A stretch of DNA of 57,350 bases from positions 1 through 57,350 of the forward strand of contig JBFLYM010000004.1 of NCBI GenBank assembly GCA_040757035.1, given 5' to 3'. The notes beneath the pieces are model-generated. The model worked only from the letters and a program-made list of their open reading frames with translations, had not been told where the DNA came from and ran no database searches. This document shows, one piece after another, positions 36,430 to 44,933 of the stretch (position 1 is the stretch's first letter; each line of letters opens with the position of its first letter). The position numbers were made by a program, and so were the translations under genes. The stretch is from JAHJBR01 sp040757035 (lineage in GTDB: Archaea; Micrarchaeota; Micrarchaeia; Anstonellales; Bilamarchaeaceae).

Positions 36430-38195
36430 TTGGTTCTTATTATCCTTTCTACTAAAAGCGCGTATACCGGTCTTGAAATCATAAATCCAAGCAAAGAACC
36501 TATAATGGTAGAGAGCGCGAATCCTATAATTTCAGCCATACTGCTAAAAAGCAAAGGTATCATTGCAATAACTGCAACCATCACACTCATTGTTATAATG
36601 CTAAACGCATGACCGAGTTTTTCTTCATTATTTTTATTATCCTTTTTAACGAGCTCGTCAGTAATGACTATTTGCGCATCAACTCCTACTCCTATTGCTG
36701 CAAGTATTCCAGCCATAGCTGCAAGATCTATAGTAAACGAACCGAGAAGAGAAACTAATATGACAAGTTCTGATATGCTAACCATAAGTATTGGTAAAAT
36801 TATTTTCAGGCGCATATAGCGAATTGAAATAAAAAAAGCGATCGCAAGAATTGACGCAAATACGCCAAAAACACTAAACTGAAGGAATTGCTGGCCTAAA
36901 GGTGCTGGAATTGAAGTTCTGCTTCCGAGCGAGATTTGTACAGGAAGAGAACCTCCTTTAAGAATAGATGTTATTCGCTTTACTTCATCATATCCTCCAT
37001 TTCGCCCACTGCCGCTACTGGTGCCGCGCACCGAACCACTAATTGAATAATGATATGAAGGAGCTCCAGCTGTGACTGCGGGAGAGAGAAGCGGTGCGGA
37101 AAGAAGACCTATCGCCTCCCAGCGTTCTACAAATTCTTTCTTTTCATATGAAGAAGCAGAAGTACCAAAAACAGGACTTATGTTTTGTACTTCGCTTAGA
37201 TTAAAACCAAGTGCTCTTATTTTCTCCTTTGTTGCGTTGTCTAAATTTTTAGATATCAGCGCCTTTGTTTTACTTATATTGATTATTAATGAATTGTTAG
37301 AATTATAATAATTATTAGAACTATTAAAATTGTTAGAATGTGAATTGTTAAAATGATCAAAATCAAAATTATCTAAAATATACAAAGGGATATCTTCATT
37401 TTCAAACCTTAAGGATTTTGAAGCAGCTTCAATGATGTTTTTATCAGAGACTAGTTTATCTGTTTTCAATTCTTCCATTGAGATAAATATTACAACATTT
37501 TTTGGTCTGTCCAAAAACATGTATAATGGATAGTTGGCCTTTCCTTTTGAGACGTTTGCGAAATTATTCGCACCTTCTTTGGTTACCGAAAATCCAACCC
37601 CCCAATCTGCACCTTGCAGTTGTGAAACCGGAATTTGACCAATAGTACCAGGCAAAATATTTTTTCCGTCAATTGCTAATTTTCCATCAACTATCCCTTG
37701 GAAAACACCCTGGTGACTTAGAACTTCTTCAATATTTTTTATAAGCGCGTCATTTGTTCCCGGTACTTCTACATCTATTTGCGACGTTCCAATCGCACGT
37801 ACTTTGACTTCGGTGAGACCAAGGACTGACGCGCGATTTTTTATTATCTGAAGCATATCATTCATTATTTGTTCGTTCACTGCTTTTTCCAGAATAACAG
37901 GAATTCTTGTACCACCTGAAAAATCTATACCGAATTTTATCCCATTGACCATAATATTGGTAATCGAAAGCAAAAGCAGCAAAGCAAGCGCGAGAAATCG
38001 CGTATTTTTGCTTTTCCATATTGTAGAAAATATGCCGAATGTAAGAAATGCGAACAAAAGTATAAATCCGGTATATTTCGCATAAAAAAATACACTTCCG
38101 ACAAAAAGTATAAAGAATGCGATTAACACGATATTTTTTAAGTCTTTCAACAAATCATTACACAAATTACGCAAATTAAGTAAATTAGGAACCAT
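36426..38195 (-). CDS. secD: Protein-export membrane protein SecD
   Basis: About 589 residues from the ATG at 38195; a TTG at 38207 is also in frame. The D1 motif GIDFSGGTRIPV follows the first membrane segment, and the last ~180 residues carry five membrane segments including GVGVDAQIVITDE. SecDF uses ion flow to help the SecYEG channel. An Asn/Ser-rich low-complexity insertion lies near residues 283-305 (NNSHSNNFNSSNNYYNSNNS), encoded by a degenerate repeat at about 37288-37350. Its start overlaps the end of secF. The stop overlaps the convergent glnA stop by a few bases. Confidence 0.92.
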   Translation of the reverse strand: MVPNLLNLRNLCNDLLKDLKNIVLIAFFILFVGSVFFYAKYTGFILLFAFLTFGIFSTIWKSKNTRFLALALLLLLSITNIMVNGIKFGIDFSGGTRIPVILEKAVNEQIMNDMLQIIKNRASVLGLTEVKVRAIGTSQIDVEVPGTNDALIKNIEEVLSHQGVFQGIVDGKLAIDGKNILPGTIGQIPVSQLQGADWGVGFSVTKEGANNFANVSKGKANYPLYMFLDRPKNVVIFISMEELKTDKLVSDKNIIEAASKSLRFENEDIPLYILDNFDFDHFNNSHSNNFNSSNNYYNSNNSLIINISKTKALISKNLDNATKEKIRALGFNLSEVQNISPVFGTSASSYEKKEFVERWEAIGLLSAPLLSPAVTAGAPSYHYSISGSVRGTSSGSGRNGGYDEVKRITSILKGGSLPVQISLGSRTSIPAPLGQQFLQFSVFGVFASILAIAFFISIRYMRLKIILPILMVSISELVILVSLLGSFTIDLAAMAGILAAIGVGVDAQIVITDELVKKDNKNNEEKLGHAFSIITMSVMVAVIAMIPLLFSSMAEIIGFALSTIIGSLLGFMISRPVYALLVERIIRTN

Positions 38196-39279
38196 ACTTT
38201 CCCTCAACGTAGTGAAGGAGTATTACAGCGTTAATACCCCATGTTGCGAACAAATCGCCGACTAATCCTGCCAATGCAACAGCAGAAATTTCATAATATA
38301 TTGAGATGTGCGTATATGTACCAATTATATAAAGTATGAAAAATGAAAAAATGGCCGTCAGGCTCATTGTTGCACCGGTTTTCATCGCGTCAAATGCCTT
38401 TTCTCGCGGGTCTCCTGTTCGTTTGAGTATCCTCATTGTAAGAAGAATATCCGTATCAAGCGAAAAGCCCAATATCATAAGCAATGCAGCAAAAGAAGCG
38501 AGAGTAAAAGGAATCCCGAAAAAACCCATTGCGCCAAGCGCAATAATTACATCGGATAACGCCCCGATTATTATTGCTAAACTCGGTACAAAAATACGAA
38601 AAAATATGAATACAAAAATTATACAAAATATGGATGAAAAGATTGCGACTCTTATTGCATTCTCTATGAAATGCGTGCTTAATGCCGGACTTATGCTTTG
38701 AACGCTGAACGAAGAGTACTCGGTATATTTGTCCAAAATTTTTGAAATTGAATTTTTATAATCATCGTATATTGTTCGATATGCGTTTAACGTTTCTGTG
38801 TTGAGCGTATTAAGATTTTCTATACCATCCGCGTTTTGCTCTTTTTTGGCGAGCGCCAACAATGCATTAGAAATATTGTTCAATATCCTCCTTTTTTGGC
38901 GATACTCTTCTAAAAACGAAGAGTTTGTATTAGATTTGGATTCAAGTAATGCAACTTCTTCTAATTTTGAATTGAATTCGTTCTTAAGATGATCTGCCTT
39001 TATCAAATCTGGATTTTGGGAAAGTTCTATTTCAGCATGTTCGCCAAAGCTTGTGCTGTAAACTTTTACTGTCCCATGCATACCATCCTTCTCCAGGTTA
39101 GTTTTAAGTTCTTCAGCATTTACCGATTTTTCCAAGTTCAAAATTATTAGTGTGCCTCCTGTGAAATCAACACCTAGTTTTATATATTGTGCGAAATAAA
39201 TCGCAGCGATAAGCAGAACAAGCGGAAAAATGATTAGTTTTTTATAATCATTTTTGTAGATATTTGGAATTGAAATCAT
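38185..39279 (-). CDS. secF: Protein-export membrane protein SecF
   Basis: 364 residues. Membrane segment 1, then KLGVDFTGGTLIIL (family D1 motif). The external P1 domain is enlarged by a helical, probably coiled-coil insertion of ~90 residues (about 100-190: SKLEEVALLESK, RQKRRILNNISNALLALAK). Five C-terminal membrane segments include LGFSLDTDILLTMRILK. It forms the SecDF complex with the gene just downstream, whose start it overlaps. The insertion is unusual, since archaeal SecF is normally near 290 residues. Confidence 0.9.
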   Translation of the reverse strand: MISIPNIYKNDYKKLIIFPLVLLIAAIYFAQYIKLGVDFTGGTLIILNLEKSVNAEELKTNLEKDGMHGTVKVYSTSFGEHAEIELSQNPDLIKADHLKNEFNSKLEEVALLESKSNTNSSFLEEYRQKRRILNNISNALLALAKKEQNADGIENLNTLNTETLNAYRTIYDDYKNSISKILDKYTEYSSFSVQSISPALSTHFIENAIRVAIFSSIFCIIFVFIFFRIFVPSLAIIIGALSDVIIALGAMGFFGIPFTLASFAALLMILGFSLDTDILLTMRILKRTGDPREKAFDAMKTGATMSLTAIFSFFILYIIGTYTHISIYYEISAVALAGLVGDLFATWGINAVILLHYVEGKYGS

Positions 39280-39316
39280 TTTTTATAAACCTTAAACCTT
39301 ACTCTGACCACAAAAA

Positions 39317-39499
39317 TTATTTTATTTTTACTGCAAATTTGCCAGGGACATTTATTTCAGCAATTTTTGCAATTTCGCTTTTTTCAGTATTAAATATAAT
39401 CATTTCACCAGAATATTTTTCTGTGAAATCGGTTCCCTGACATTTTGGACAAGTTTTTTCATCGTTAAGAATCATTTTGCAATTCCTGCACGCATACAT
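39317..39499 (-). CDS. spt4: Transcription elongation factor Spt4 (RNA polymerase subunit E'')
   Basis: 60 residues from ATG at 39499, five nt after the rpo7 stop with aggcgtgatc as ribosome-binding site; a longer start at 39532 would overlap rpo7. A zinc ribbon CRNC...CPKC is followed by the typical SGEMIIFNTEKSEIAKIAEI and GKFAVKI. It binds Spt5 and promotes processive transcription. The rpo7-spt4 gene pair is conserved in archaea. Confidence 0.92.
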   Translation of the reverse strand: MYACRNCKMILNDEKTCPKCQGTDFTEKYSGEMIIFNTEKSEIAKIAEINVPGKFAVKIK

Positions 39500-39503
39500 C
39501 GGA

Positions 39504-40079
39504 TCACGCCTTTTTTTTCTCGTTCTTTTCAACCTTTGCTTTTTTCATATTTTCCTCAAACCATTCTGTTTTTCCAAGTCCTCCTGCCCTCATGGTTAAA
39601 CCTATCTTTGTATCGTTTATTGATGATTTAATGCTTACAGTGGATACCTTAAGAAAGAGAATATCATCTTTTTTTATATTTTTCTTTCCGTGAGAATAGA
39701 GACTTTTATTTTTTTTGTCGTAAAAGAATTTTTCACCTGAAATTTGAGAAAGATGAAGGAGAGCATCGAAAGGACCTATATTGGTAAACGCTCCAAATTC
39801 AACTATTTCTTTTACTACCGATTCAAAAACTTCATTAACCGAGGTATTAAAAACAAGAGCATCAAATTGGACGTTGTAATAGATGTTCGGATCCCCTGGA
39901 ACAATAACTCCAGGGCTTACAATCTCAATATTATCAATGCTGAGTATAAGACCAATTTCCTTATATATCCTCCTTTCATAGGCGTCTCTCAGAACTTTTT
40001 TTGCTGCATTAGTAATATTCATAGTTAACATGCTTGGATGGATACGAATTTTTTCCTCTATGTTCATCAGGTAGTACAT
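39504..40079 (-). CDS. rpo7: RNA polymerase subunit Rpo7 (RpoE')
   Basis: 191 residues. N-terminal tip domain (EKIRIHPSML...RIYKEIGLIL), VSPGVIVPGDPNIYYNVQFDALVF, then an S1 domain from about residue 80 (VVKEIVEFGAFTNIGPFDALLHLSQI). The C-terminal MRAGGLGKTEWF is typical, followed by a Lys-rich tail. It forms the polymerase stalk with Rpo4. A tattaggtgac-like ribosome-binding site lies before the ATG. Confidence 0.93.
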   Translation of the reverse strand: MYYLMNIEEKIRIHPSMLTMNITNAAKKVLRDAYERRIYKEIGLILSIDNIEIVSPGVIVPGDPNIYYNVQFDALVFNTSVNEVFESVVKEIVEFGAFTNIGPFDALLHLSQISGEKFFYDKKNKSLYSHGKKNIKKDDILFLKVSTVSIKSSINDTKIGLTMRAGGLGKTEWFEENMKKAKVEKNEKKKA

Positions 40080-40125
40080 AAATAGGTCACCTAATCAAAA
40101 ATATTTGAACGGATATAGCAACTCA

Positions 40126-40147
40126 ACAAAGTAATTCAGAAAGTACC
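40126..40147 (+). repeat. ~22-bp element shared with tRNA-Leu intron 3
   Basis: caacaaagtaattcagaaagta also occurs, as reverse complement, at about 52769-52790 within the largest tRNA-Leu intron. Here it lies in the leader between rpo7 and the PH-domain gene. The rest of this ~200-bp intergenic stretch holds a small hairpin (aatccag...tggatt, 40188-40207) and TATA-like boxes for both genes. Confidence 0.5.
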
Positions 40148-40287
40148 AAAAATTAGTACCGAGAATTATCGCATGTTGATTTACCATATACAATCCAGTT
40201 TTTAATGGATTAGTATATATATACATAAAGTTTAAATACTTCCTCCTAAAATGAAGGGTTTTTAAATTCTTACAAAGAAACTTTTTT

Positions 40288-40956
40288 ATGGCAGTACATA
40301 TTAATACTGACGAAATAAAGCATCTTGATTGGAAAATAAAAATACTTTGGGCGCTCAATGCAATAATATTTGCGTTATTTATGTGGCTGTCTGCCTCAGC
40401 AATTGCGTTGTATGCATTTCCAAGCGATTTATTTGGAATACCAAATGCGTTATACACATTTATGTTCTTAATGCTCATAGGAGCAATATTTATGCCTTAT
40501 CTTGTATGGACCGAATTAAGATATAGAAATTATACCTATTATCTTTCAGAAACCGAAATAACAATAAGACGCGGTGTGTTGCGTATTGAAAGAATATCAA
40601 TTCCATTTGAAAAAATACAAAATGTAAATGTATCTCGTTCAATTCTTGAAAGAATTCTTGGACTTGCAACGATAAAAATAGAAACAGCAGGAAGTAATCC
40701 ACTTGAAGCAGAGGGTTTTTTGCCTGGAATAAATAATTATCGCGAATTGGTAGATAAAATTACCGAACGAGTAGAACGCGTACGCGCGCCAAAAATACCT
40801 GCAATAAAATCATTCAATGAGGAAAAATTAATGGAAGAGATAGTTAGCCTTAGAGCAGAGTTGCACGAATTGAAAGAATCCTATGAAAAAAAGGAAAATT
40901 ACTCCCGTCACCCACATTTGAAAACGAAAAGTATAAAAAGTCCAAAGGAGAAGTAA
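40288..40956 (+). CDS. Membrane protein with bacterial PH domain (bPH2/YdbS-like)
   Basis: 222 residues. Two membrane segments (about 20-42 and 52-75), then the bPH2 domain: YYLSETEITIRRGVLRIERISIPFEKIQNVNV and LGLATIKIETAG. The C-terminal ~60 residues are charged and helical (EEKLMEEIVSLRAELHELKESYE). The family's role is not well known. A TATA-like tttttaaattc lies ~25 nt before the ATG, indicating a leaderless message, and the stop overlaps the rpo6 ATG (taatg), so both are cotranscribed. Confidence 0.82.
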   Translation: MAVHINTDEIKHLDWKIKILWALNAIIFALFMWLSASAIALYAFPSDLFGIPNALYTFMFLMLIGAIFMPYLVWTELRYRNYTYYLSETEITIRRGVLRIERISIPFEKIQNVNVSRSILERILGLATIKIETAGSNPLEAEGFLPGINNYRELVDKITERVERVRAPKIPAIKSFNEEKLMEEIVSLRAELHELKESYEKKENYSRHPHLKTKSIKSPKEK

Positions 40957-41153
40957 TGTTTATGGGACTTACCAAATACGAAAAAGCGAGATTGATTGGT
41001 GCAAGAGCATTTCAAATTTATCTTAATGCACCTATACGGGCTGAAATAAGCGGAGATGAATTAGATGATATAAAAATAGATTATATAAAAATCGCCGAAA
41101 AAGAACTTGAGCGTGGTAATATCCCACTTAAGATTGTAAAACAATCAAGTTGA
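40956..41153 (+). CDS. rpo6: RNA polymerase subunit Rpo6 (RpoK/omega)
   Basis: 65 residues. LTKYEKARLIGARAFQI and IKIAEKELERGNIPLKI are the family signatures; it keeps the assembly helix and C-terminal strand. The length is normal for archaeal Rpo6. It begins on the last base of the PH-domain gene's stop; an ATG at 40962 is an alternative start. Confidence 0.93.
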   Translation: MFMGLTKYEKARLIGARAFQIYLNAPIRAEISGDELDDIKIDYIKIAEKELERGNIPLKIVKQSS

Positions 41154-41191
41154 ACTTCTTTAGTAATTCTTTGAATTTTTGATCTCTTTTT

Positions 41192-42034
41192 TCATTTCTT
41201 CTCTTCATATTCAGCTTTGTATACGATTCCACAACTAATCCAAGCAATTCCGCTAATTATTGCGAGTATACAATAAATTATAATTAGATAAATCATGACT
41301 TCGCGCATCCATTCGGTTAGAATAAGCCTCACTTCCAGGATAAGATCTTCAATTATTTGTTTTTGTTGTTCTGGCAATTTGGAAAGCGCTTCTGTGAGTT
41401 GCACGTTTTGAGTTATTACCGAATCCACGATTGAAGAAAGTGTATACCAACATATTCCAAATGCGATGATATAAAAAATTAGATATAATAAGGTATGCAA
41501 CGCAATCGTACGCAAACCAGATATTATTTCAAACTTGCTGAGATAAAGAATAAATGCGGATATCAAGTATAATATAAAAAATACTGTAAACGCAATCGGT
41601 GTATACGCGGTTAAAAATGGAATAATTGTCTCATTTTTTATTTTATCGCGAAATTCAGCGAGTTTGGAAGTAATGAATAATTTCTTTAATTCGTTTATAT
41701 TTGATATGCTATTAATACGCGCACACGCAAAATCAATATCTTTTTTTTCAATCTGATATCCACTAACTCCGGCCAAAAACGCATCGCTTATGTTAAATGC
41801 GGAGCGCATTGTGCAAAATAATTTCACATCATCAAAAGAGATATTCTTCAATTCTGGTATATTAGAATCCATCATCAAGATAAGTTTGTCTGGTATTTCT
41901 GCACTGACTTTTTCGTACAACCTTTCAAATTCATAAGGAGCAAGTGTCATAAGTAAAGCAATAAAAAAGCCAATAAACGCAAGTCCCATAATGCCCGCGC
42001 CAACGGTCCGAAGAATTAATTCTTTTAAATCCAT
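41192..42034 (-). CDS. Membrane protein, unknown
   Basis: About 280 residues from ATG at 42034 (GTG at 42043 also possible). Membrane segments near 12-32, 145-165, 180-200 and 245-272; the first external part (about 35-140) has two cysteines (FCTMRSAF, FACARI) that could pair. A helical segment (LSKLPEQQKQIIEDLILEVRLIL) lies before the last membrane segment. The fold is not recognised. It follows the GlyRS gene on the same strand with a 29-nt gap. Confidence 0.65.
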   Translation of the reverse strand: MDLKELILRTVGAGIMGLAFIGFFIALLMTLAPYEFERLYEKVSAEIPDKLILMMDSNIPELKNISFDDVKLFCTMRSAFNISDAFLAGVSGYQIEKKDIDFACARINSISNINELKKLFITSKLAEFRDKIKNETIIPFLTAYTPIAFTVFFILYLISAFILYLSKFEIISGLRTIALHTLLYLIFYIIAFGICWYTLSSIVDSVITQNVQLTEALSKLPEQQKQIIEDLILEVRLILTEWMREVMIYLIIIYCILAIISGIAWISCGIVYKAEYEEKK

Positions 42035-42063
42035 GCGCCACACGATTTTTTATTTATATTTCA

Positions 42064-43560
42064 TTATAGAGTTTTTCTTCCTGATTCAATATTATTTTTT
42101 ATTTTCGCATCAAGCTCGGAAATCTGAACGCGCTCTTGTTTGCTATCATTTCTATATCTTATAGTTACGCTATCGTTCTCAAGCGTTTCGTAATCTATTG
42201 TTATTGCATACGGCGTGCCTATTTCATCAGCGCGCGCATAGCGCCTCCCAATGCTTCCGCTCTCAGAATAAAGAACCATCCAATTGGATCTGAGTTTCGC
42301 GGCAACGTTGTTCGCCTTTTCACTAAGTCCATCCTTTTTCATTAATGGAAATACAGCAACTTCATACGGAGCAATTGCAGGCGGAAAATCAAACCATTCC
42401 CAATCTTTTTCTTTACTTTTTTCTCTAAACGCATGTTCTAAAATAGAGAAAAACATTCGGTCCACACCCATTGAAACTTCAAACACATGCGGAATGACCT
42501 TTTTCTTTTCATCTTCAACAAAAACAGAAAAATCTTTTTTGGAATAATTTTGATGCTGCGAAAGATCAAAATTGGTTCTATACGCATTTCCTATTGTTTC
42601 TATTATCCCATAGGAAGTTTCAATTTCCATATCAACATTTCCTTTAGAATAATGAGGAGTTTCGCCTTCGAGTAAATGTCTGAACGCGCATCTATCCATA
42701 TCAAGTCCGCACAACCTGTAGTATTCCCATTCCTTTGCAAGAAAGAAACCAAAAATTTCATTGCAAACTTTTTTGTTTATAAGTTCGCCAATACAAGTTT
42801 CCTGAACGTCTCTAAAACTGCCTTTTTGCCCTTCTCTTGGAAGATATCTTATTTTATAATTCTTGATTTTGTCAAAACCTTCAATGCTCTGTTTTGATGG
42901 ATTAAAGAAGTATTCCAATTCCATTTGGGTAAATTCTCTCATTCTAACAAGCACATTTCGTGGAGATATCTCGTTTCTAAATGAGCGTCCAACTTGTCCT
43001 ACTGCAAGCGGAAGTTTTGCGCCCTGGTTTTTGAATAATCTTACAAATGCTGTGAAAATTCCTTGCGCGGTTTCTGGTCTTAAAAACCCAGAAGCGACAT
43101 CCCCTCCTATCATTGTTTTAAACATGAGATTGAATATCCAAGGCTCTTTTATTTCTCCGCCGCACGGGCATATCATTTTTTCTTTATTTGTTGAGTATAT
43201 TTTTTTGAGAGATTCTATTTTTCCGTCCCATTTAAATCCATGAATTTTTTCTTCTGCGAAATGATCTGCTCTCATTTTTTTTCTGCATTTTGGGCAATCA
43301 ACTATTGGGTCGGTAAAATTATCTACATGACCAGAAGCCTTTAACACTATTTCAGGTGTGACTATTGCGCTTTCGACTTCGTAATTGCCTAATTCATATA
43401 TGAATTGCGTTCTCCAGAGGTTTTCAATCTTCCTTTTCATCAGCACTCCAACAGGACCATAATCATAGAATCCACTTGGTGCGCTATACTGTTCATTTGC
43501 TGGATAAAAGAATGACCTTTGAAGCGCAATTTCCATTATTCGCTCCCATAACATCGCCAT
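42064..43560 (-). CDS. glyS: Glycyl-tRNA synthetase (alpha2, archaeal type)
   Basis: 498 residues. Class II core: SAPSGFYDYGPVGVLMKRKI near 27, KASGHVDNFTDPI near 75 followed by a zinc site (CPKCRKKM...CPCGGE), MRPETAQGIF-type LRPETAQGIFTAF near 160, motif 2 FRNEISPRNVLVRMREF, motif 3 GVDRMFF, and the anticodon-binding domain from about 400 (PYEVAVFPLMKKDG). It charges tRNA-Gly. Confidence 0.95.
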   Translation of the reverse strand: MAMLWERIMEIALQRSFFYPANEQYSAPSGFYDYGPVGVLMKRKIENLWRTQFIYELGNYEVESAIVTPEIVLKASGHVDNFTDPIVDCPKCRKKMRADHFAEEKIHGFKWDGKIESLKKIYSTNKEKMICPCGGEIKEPWIFNLMFKTMIGGDVASGFLRPETAQGIFTAFVRLFKNQGAKLPLAVGQVGRSFRNEISPRNVLVRMREFTQMELEYFFNPSKQSIEGFDKIKNYKIRYLPREGQKGSFRDVQETCIGELINKKVCNEIFGFFLAKEWEYYRLCGLDMDRCAFRHLLEGETPHYSKGNVDMEIETSYGIIETIGNAYRTNFDLSQHQNYSKKDFSVFVEDEKKKVIPHVFEVSMGVDRMFFSILEHAFREKSKEKDWEWFDFPPAIAPYEVAVFPLMKKDGLSEKANNVAAKLRSNWMVLYSESGSIGRRYARADEIGTPYAITIDYETLENDSVTIRYRNDSKQERVQISELDAKIKNNIESGRKTL

Positions 43561-43643
43561 AATTCATTTTTTGCGCAAATCTTTTTAAAGACATGTAATT
43601 AATCGGCTATGGAACAGAATTTTTTAAAATTCGGTTTTAGAGG

Positions 43644-44432
43644 TCAGTTCGTATACATAAATAAAAAATCCCATGCGAATTTAAGCCCGAAAATGAACAG
43701 AAGAATCGCGAACGCTTTTCTTATCGTTTCATGCTTTATTTTATCTCTCGCTATCTGCGTTGAACCGAAAAATGCGCCAAGCATGGCAGCGAGCCCGATT
43801 ATAAATAAAAAGAAATAATCTAGTTTCGTTAATGTAGCATGACCCACAAAACCAGCAAGTGAAGCAAAGAAAACAGTGAACGTGGTTAGCACTACTATTT
43901 TTTTGAGTGGAATGCTCATTTCTGTCAAAAGAGGAACAATAAGTATTCCTCCTCCAACACCGAGAGTTCCGCCGGCTATGCCAGCCAACCCTCCAATTGC
44001 ACTTAGCTTTAGTGCTGTGTTATCCATTAAACTATTCCTCCACTTTAGCTTTGTTTTATAATCCTCAGTTTCAAATTTTCCGAAAAACGTACGCGCAGCA
44101 CCAAGAAAAAGGAACAGGGCAAACAACCCAAATATTATTTTAACAGGAATAATTGTAGAAAACCATACCCCAACAGGCACGCAAAGAAGTGTGCCAGCAA
44201 CAATCCACATTGTGATTTTGAAATCTATAAGTTTGTTTATATAATAATTGTAAGATGATATTCCAGTTGCAATAATATTTGTAAAAAGCGCAGAAGCAAT
44301 CGCAGCATCAAGCGGAATTCCCAACCAGAAAAATATTGGAACATAAACCGCTGCGCCGCCCAAACCAAGTACAGTGAACAAACAGGAAAGTAGGAAAATT
44401 ATAATAAAGAATAGGAGCATGTCCATATACAA
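43644..44432 (-). CDS. TauE/SafE-family membrane permease
   Basis: 262 residues, eight predicted membrane segments. Typical pattern: GLGGAAVYVPIFFWLG in the first repeat and AGIAGGTLGVGGGILIVPLL in the second, the inverted repeat of this family. Members export sulfite, sulfoacetate or similar anions; the substrate here cannot be told. Its promoter lies next to the inverted-repeat arm at 44446-44570. Confidence 0.85.
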   Translation of the reverse strand: MYMDMLLFFIIIFLLSCLFTVLGLGGAAVYVPIFFWLGIPLDAAIASALFTNIIATGISSYNYYINKLIDFKITMWIVAGTLLCVPVGVWFSTIIPVKIIFGLFALFLFLGAARTFFGKFETEDYKTKLKWRNSLMDNTALKLSAIGGLAGIAGGTLGVGGGILIVPLLTEMSIPLKKIVVLTTFTVFFASLAGFVGHATLTKLDYFFLFIIGLAAMLGAFFGSTQIARDKIKHETIRKAFAILLFIFGLKFAWDFLFMYTN

Positions 44433-44445
44433 ACCAATTTTTTCA

Positions 44446-44570
44446 GTAACAGTTTAAAATTTTCCCATTTCGACGAGTTCGCTATTCACGACGTCGCTTA
44501 ATTTTTCTATATAATTTTCGATCATTTAACAATCGAATAATATTCAACAGAAAAATTCTTACGCTTTTCG
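44446..44570 (-). repeat. ~125 bp inverted repeat, copy 2
   Basis: Reverse complement of 309-434. In copy 1 the TATA-bearing piece (268-297) follows after only ~11 bp; here its counterpart is at about 44832-44858, separated by a ~260-bp insert. This is what an insertion or partial deletion of a mobile element between the two parts would give. Confidence 0.85.
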
Positions 44571-44829
44571 ATCGAGTTTTCGAGATATACGCAACCAACT
44601 AAGTTTTTCCGATTTTGTTTTTCAGGTTTTATCTCGATTGGTAAACCTTCACGGTTCGGAAGCCTAAGGCGTTTACACCTTAGGATGAGAACCGAGCTTC
44701 CTTTCCTACGGCTTCCCCTAAAGGCAAATGCTTTTGCATTGTCATTTTATCATTTTAAGGAAGCTACGGCCTTTAGGCCGTGAAGGTTTATGCGTATATG
44801 CGATCCACGTTTTTTTAGTGGATCAGTAT
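44571..44829 (+). mobile_element. Candidate IS200/IS605-type remnant
   Basis: This ~260-bp stretch splits what is contiguous at 268-434. It ends with the 77-bp double-hairpin repeat (44749-44825) also found at 34396-34472. Upstream, an open frame without a start (about 44617-44782) runs into the hairpin and stops there (EATAFRP then TGA), as the end of tnpB often does at the right end of IS605 elements. Two more hairpins (ggaagcctaaggc...ccttagg; aaatgcttttgcatt) are visible. No transposase remains, so this is a partial element or a stranded guide-RNA scaffold. Confidence 0.42.
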
Positions 44830-44883
44830 AATTCGTGCAATTTATAAACTTTTACTTTTTCTAGTTTTGTCTATTCTTAAAGA

Positions 44884-44912
44884 GCTACGTTATATCGTAG
44901 CACTTTATAAAT
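44884..44912 (+). promoter_or_regulatory. Palindrome and TATA box before ATPase copy 3
   Basis: gctacg-ttatat-cgtagc (44884-44901) is a perfect 6-bp inverted repeat with a 6-bp spacer, directly followed by ctttataaat (44903-44912), 22-31 nt before the ATG at 44934. This is the layout of an operator beside the TATA box. Confidence 0.55.
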
Positions 44913-44933
44913 AGACAAGTTTATAACTATTCT

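Noticed and set aside
40095..40478. 127-residue minus-strand ORF over the rpo7 leader
   Set aside because: It is antisense to the first part of the PH-domain gene and has no start signal; composition is that of a shadow frame.
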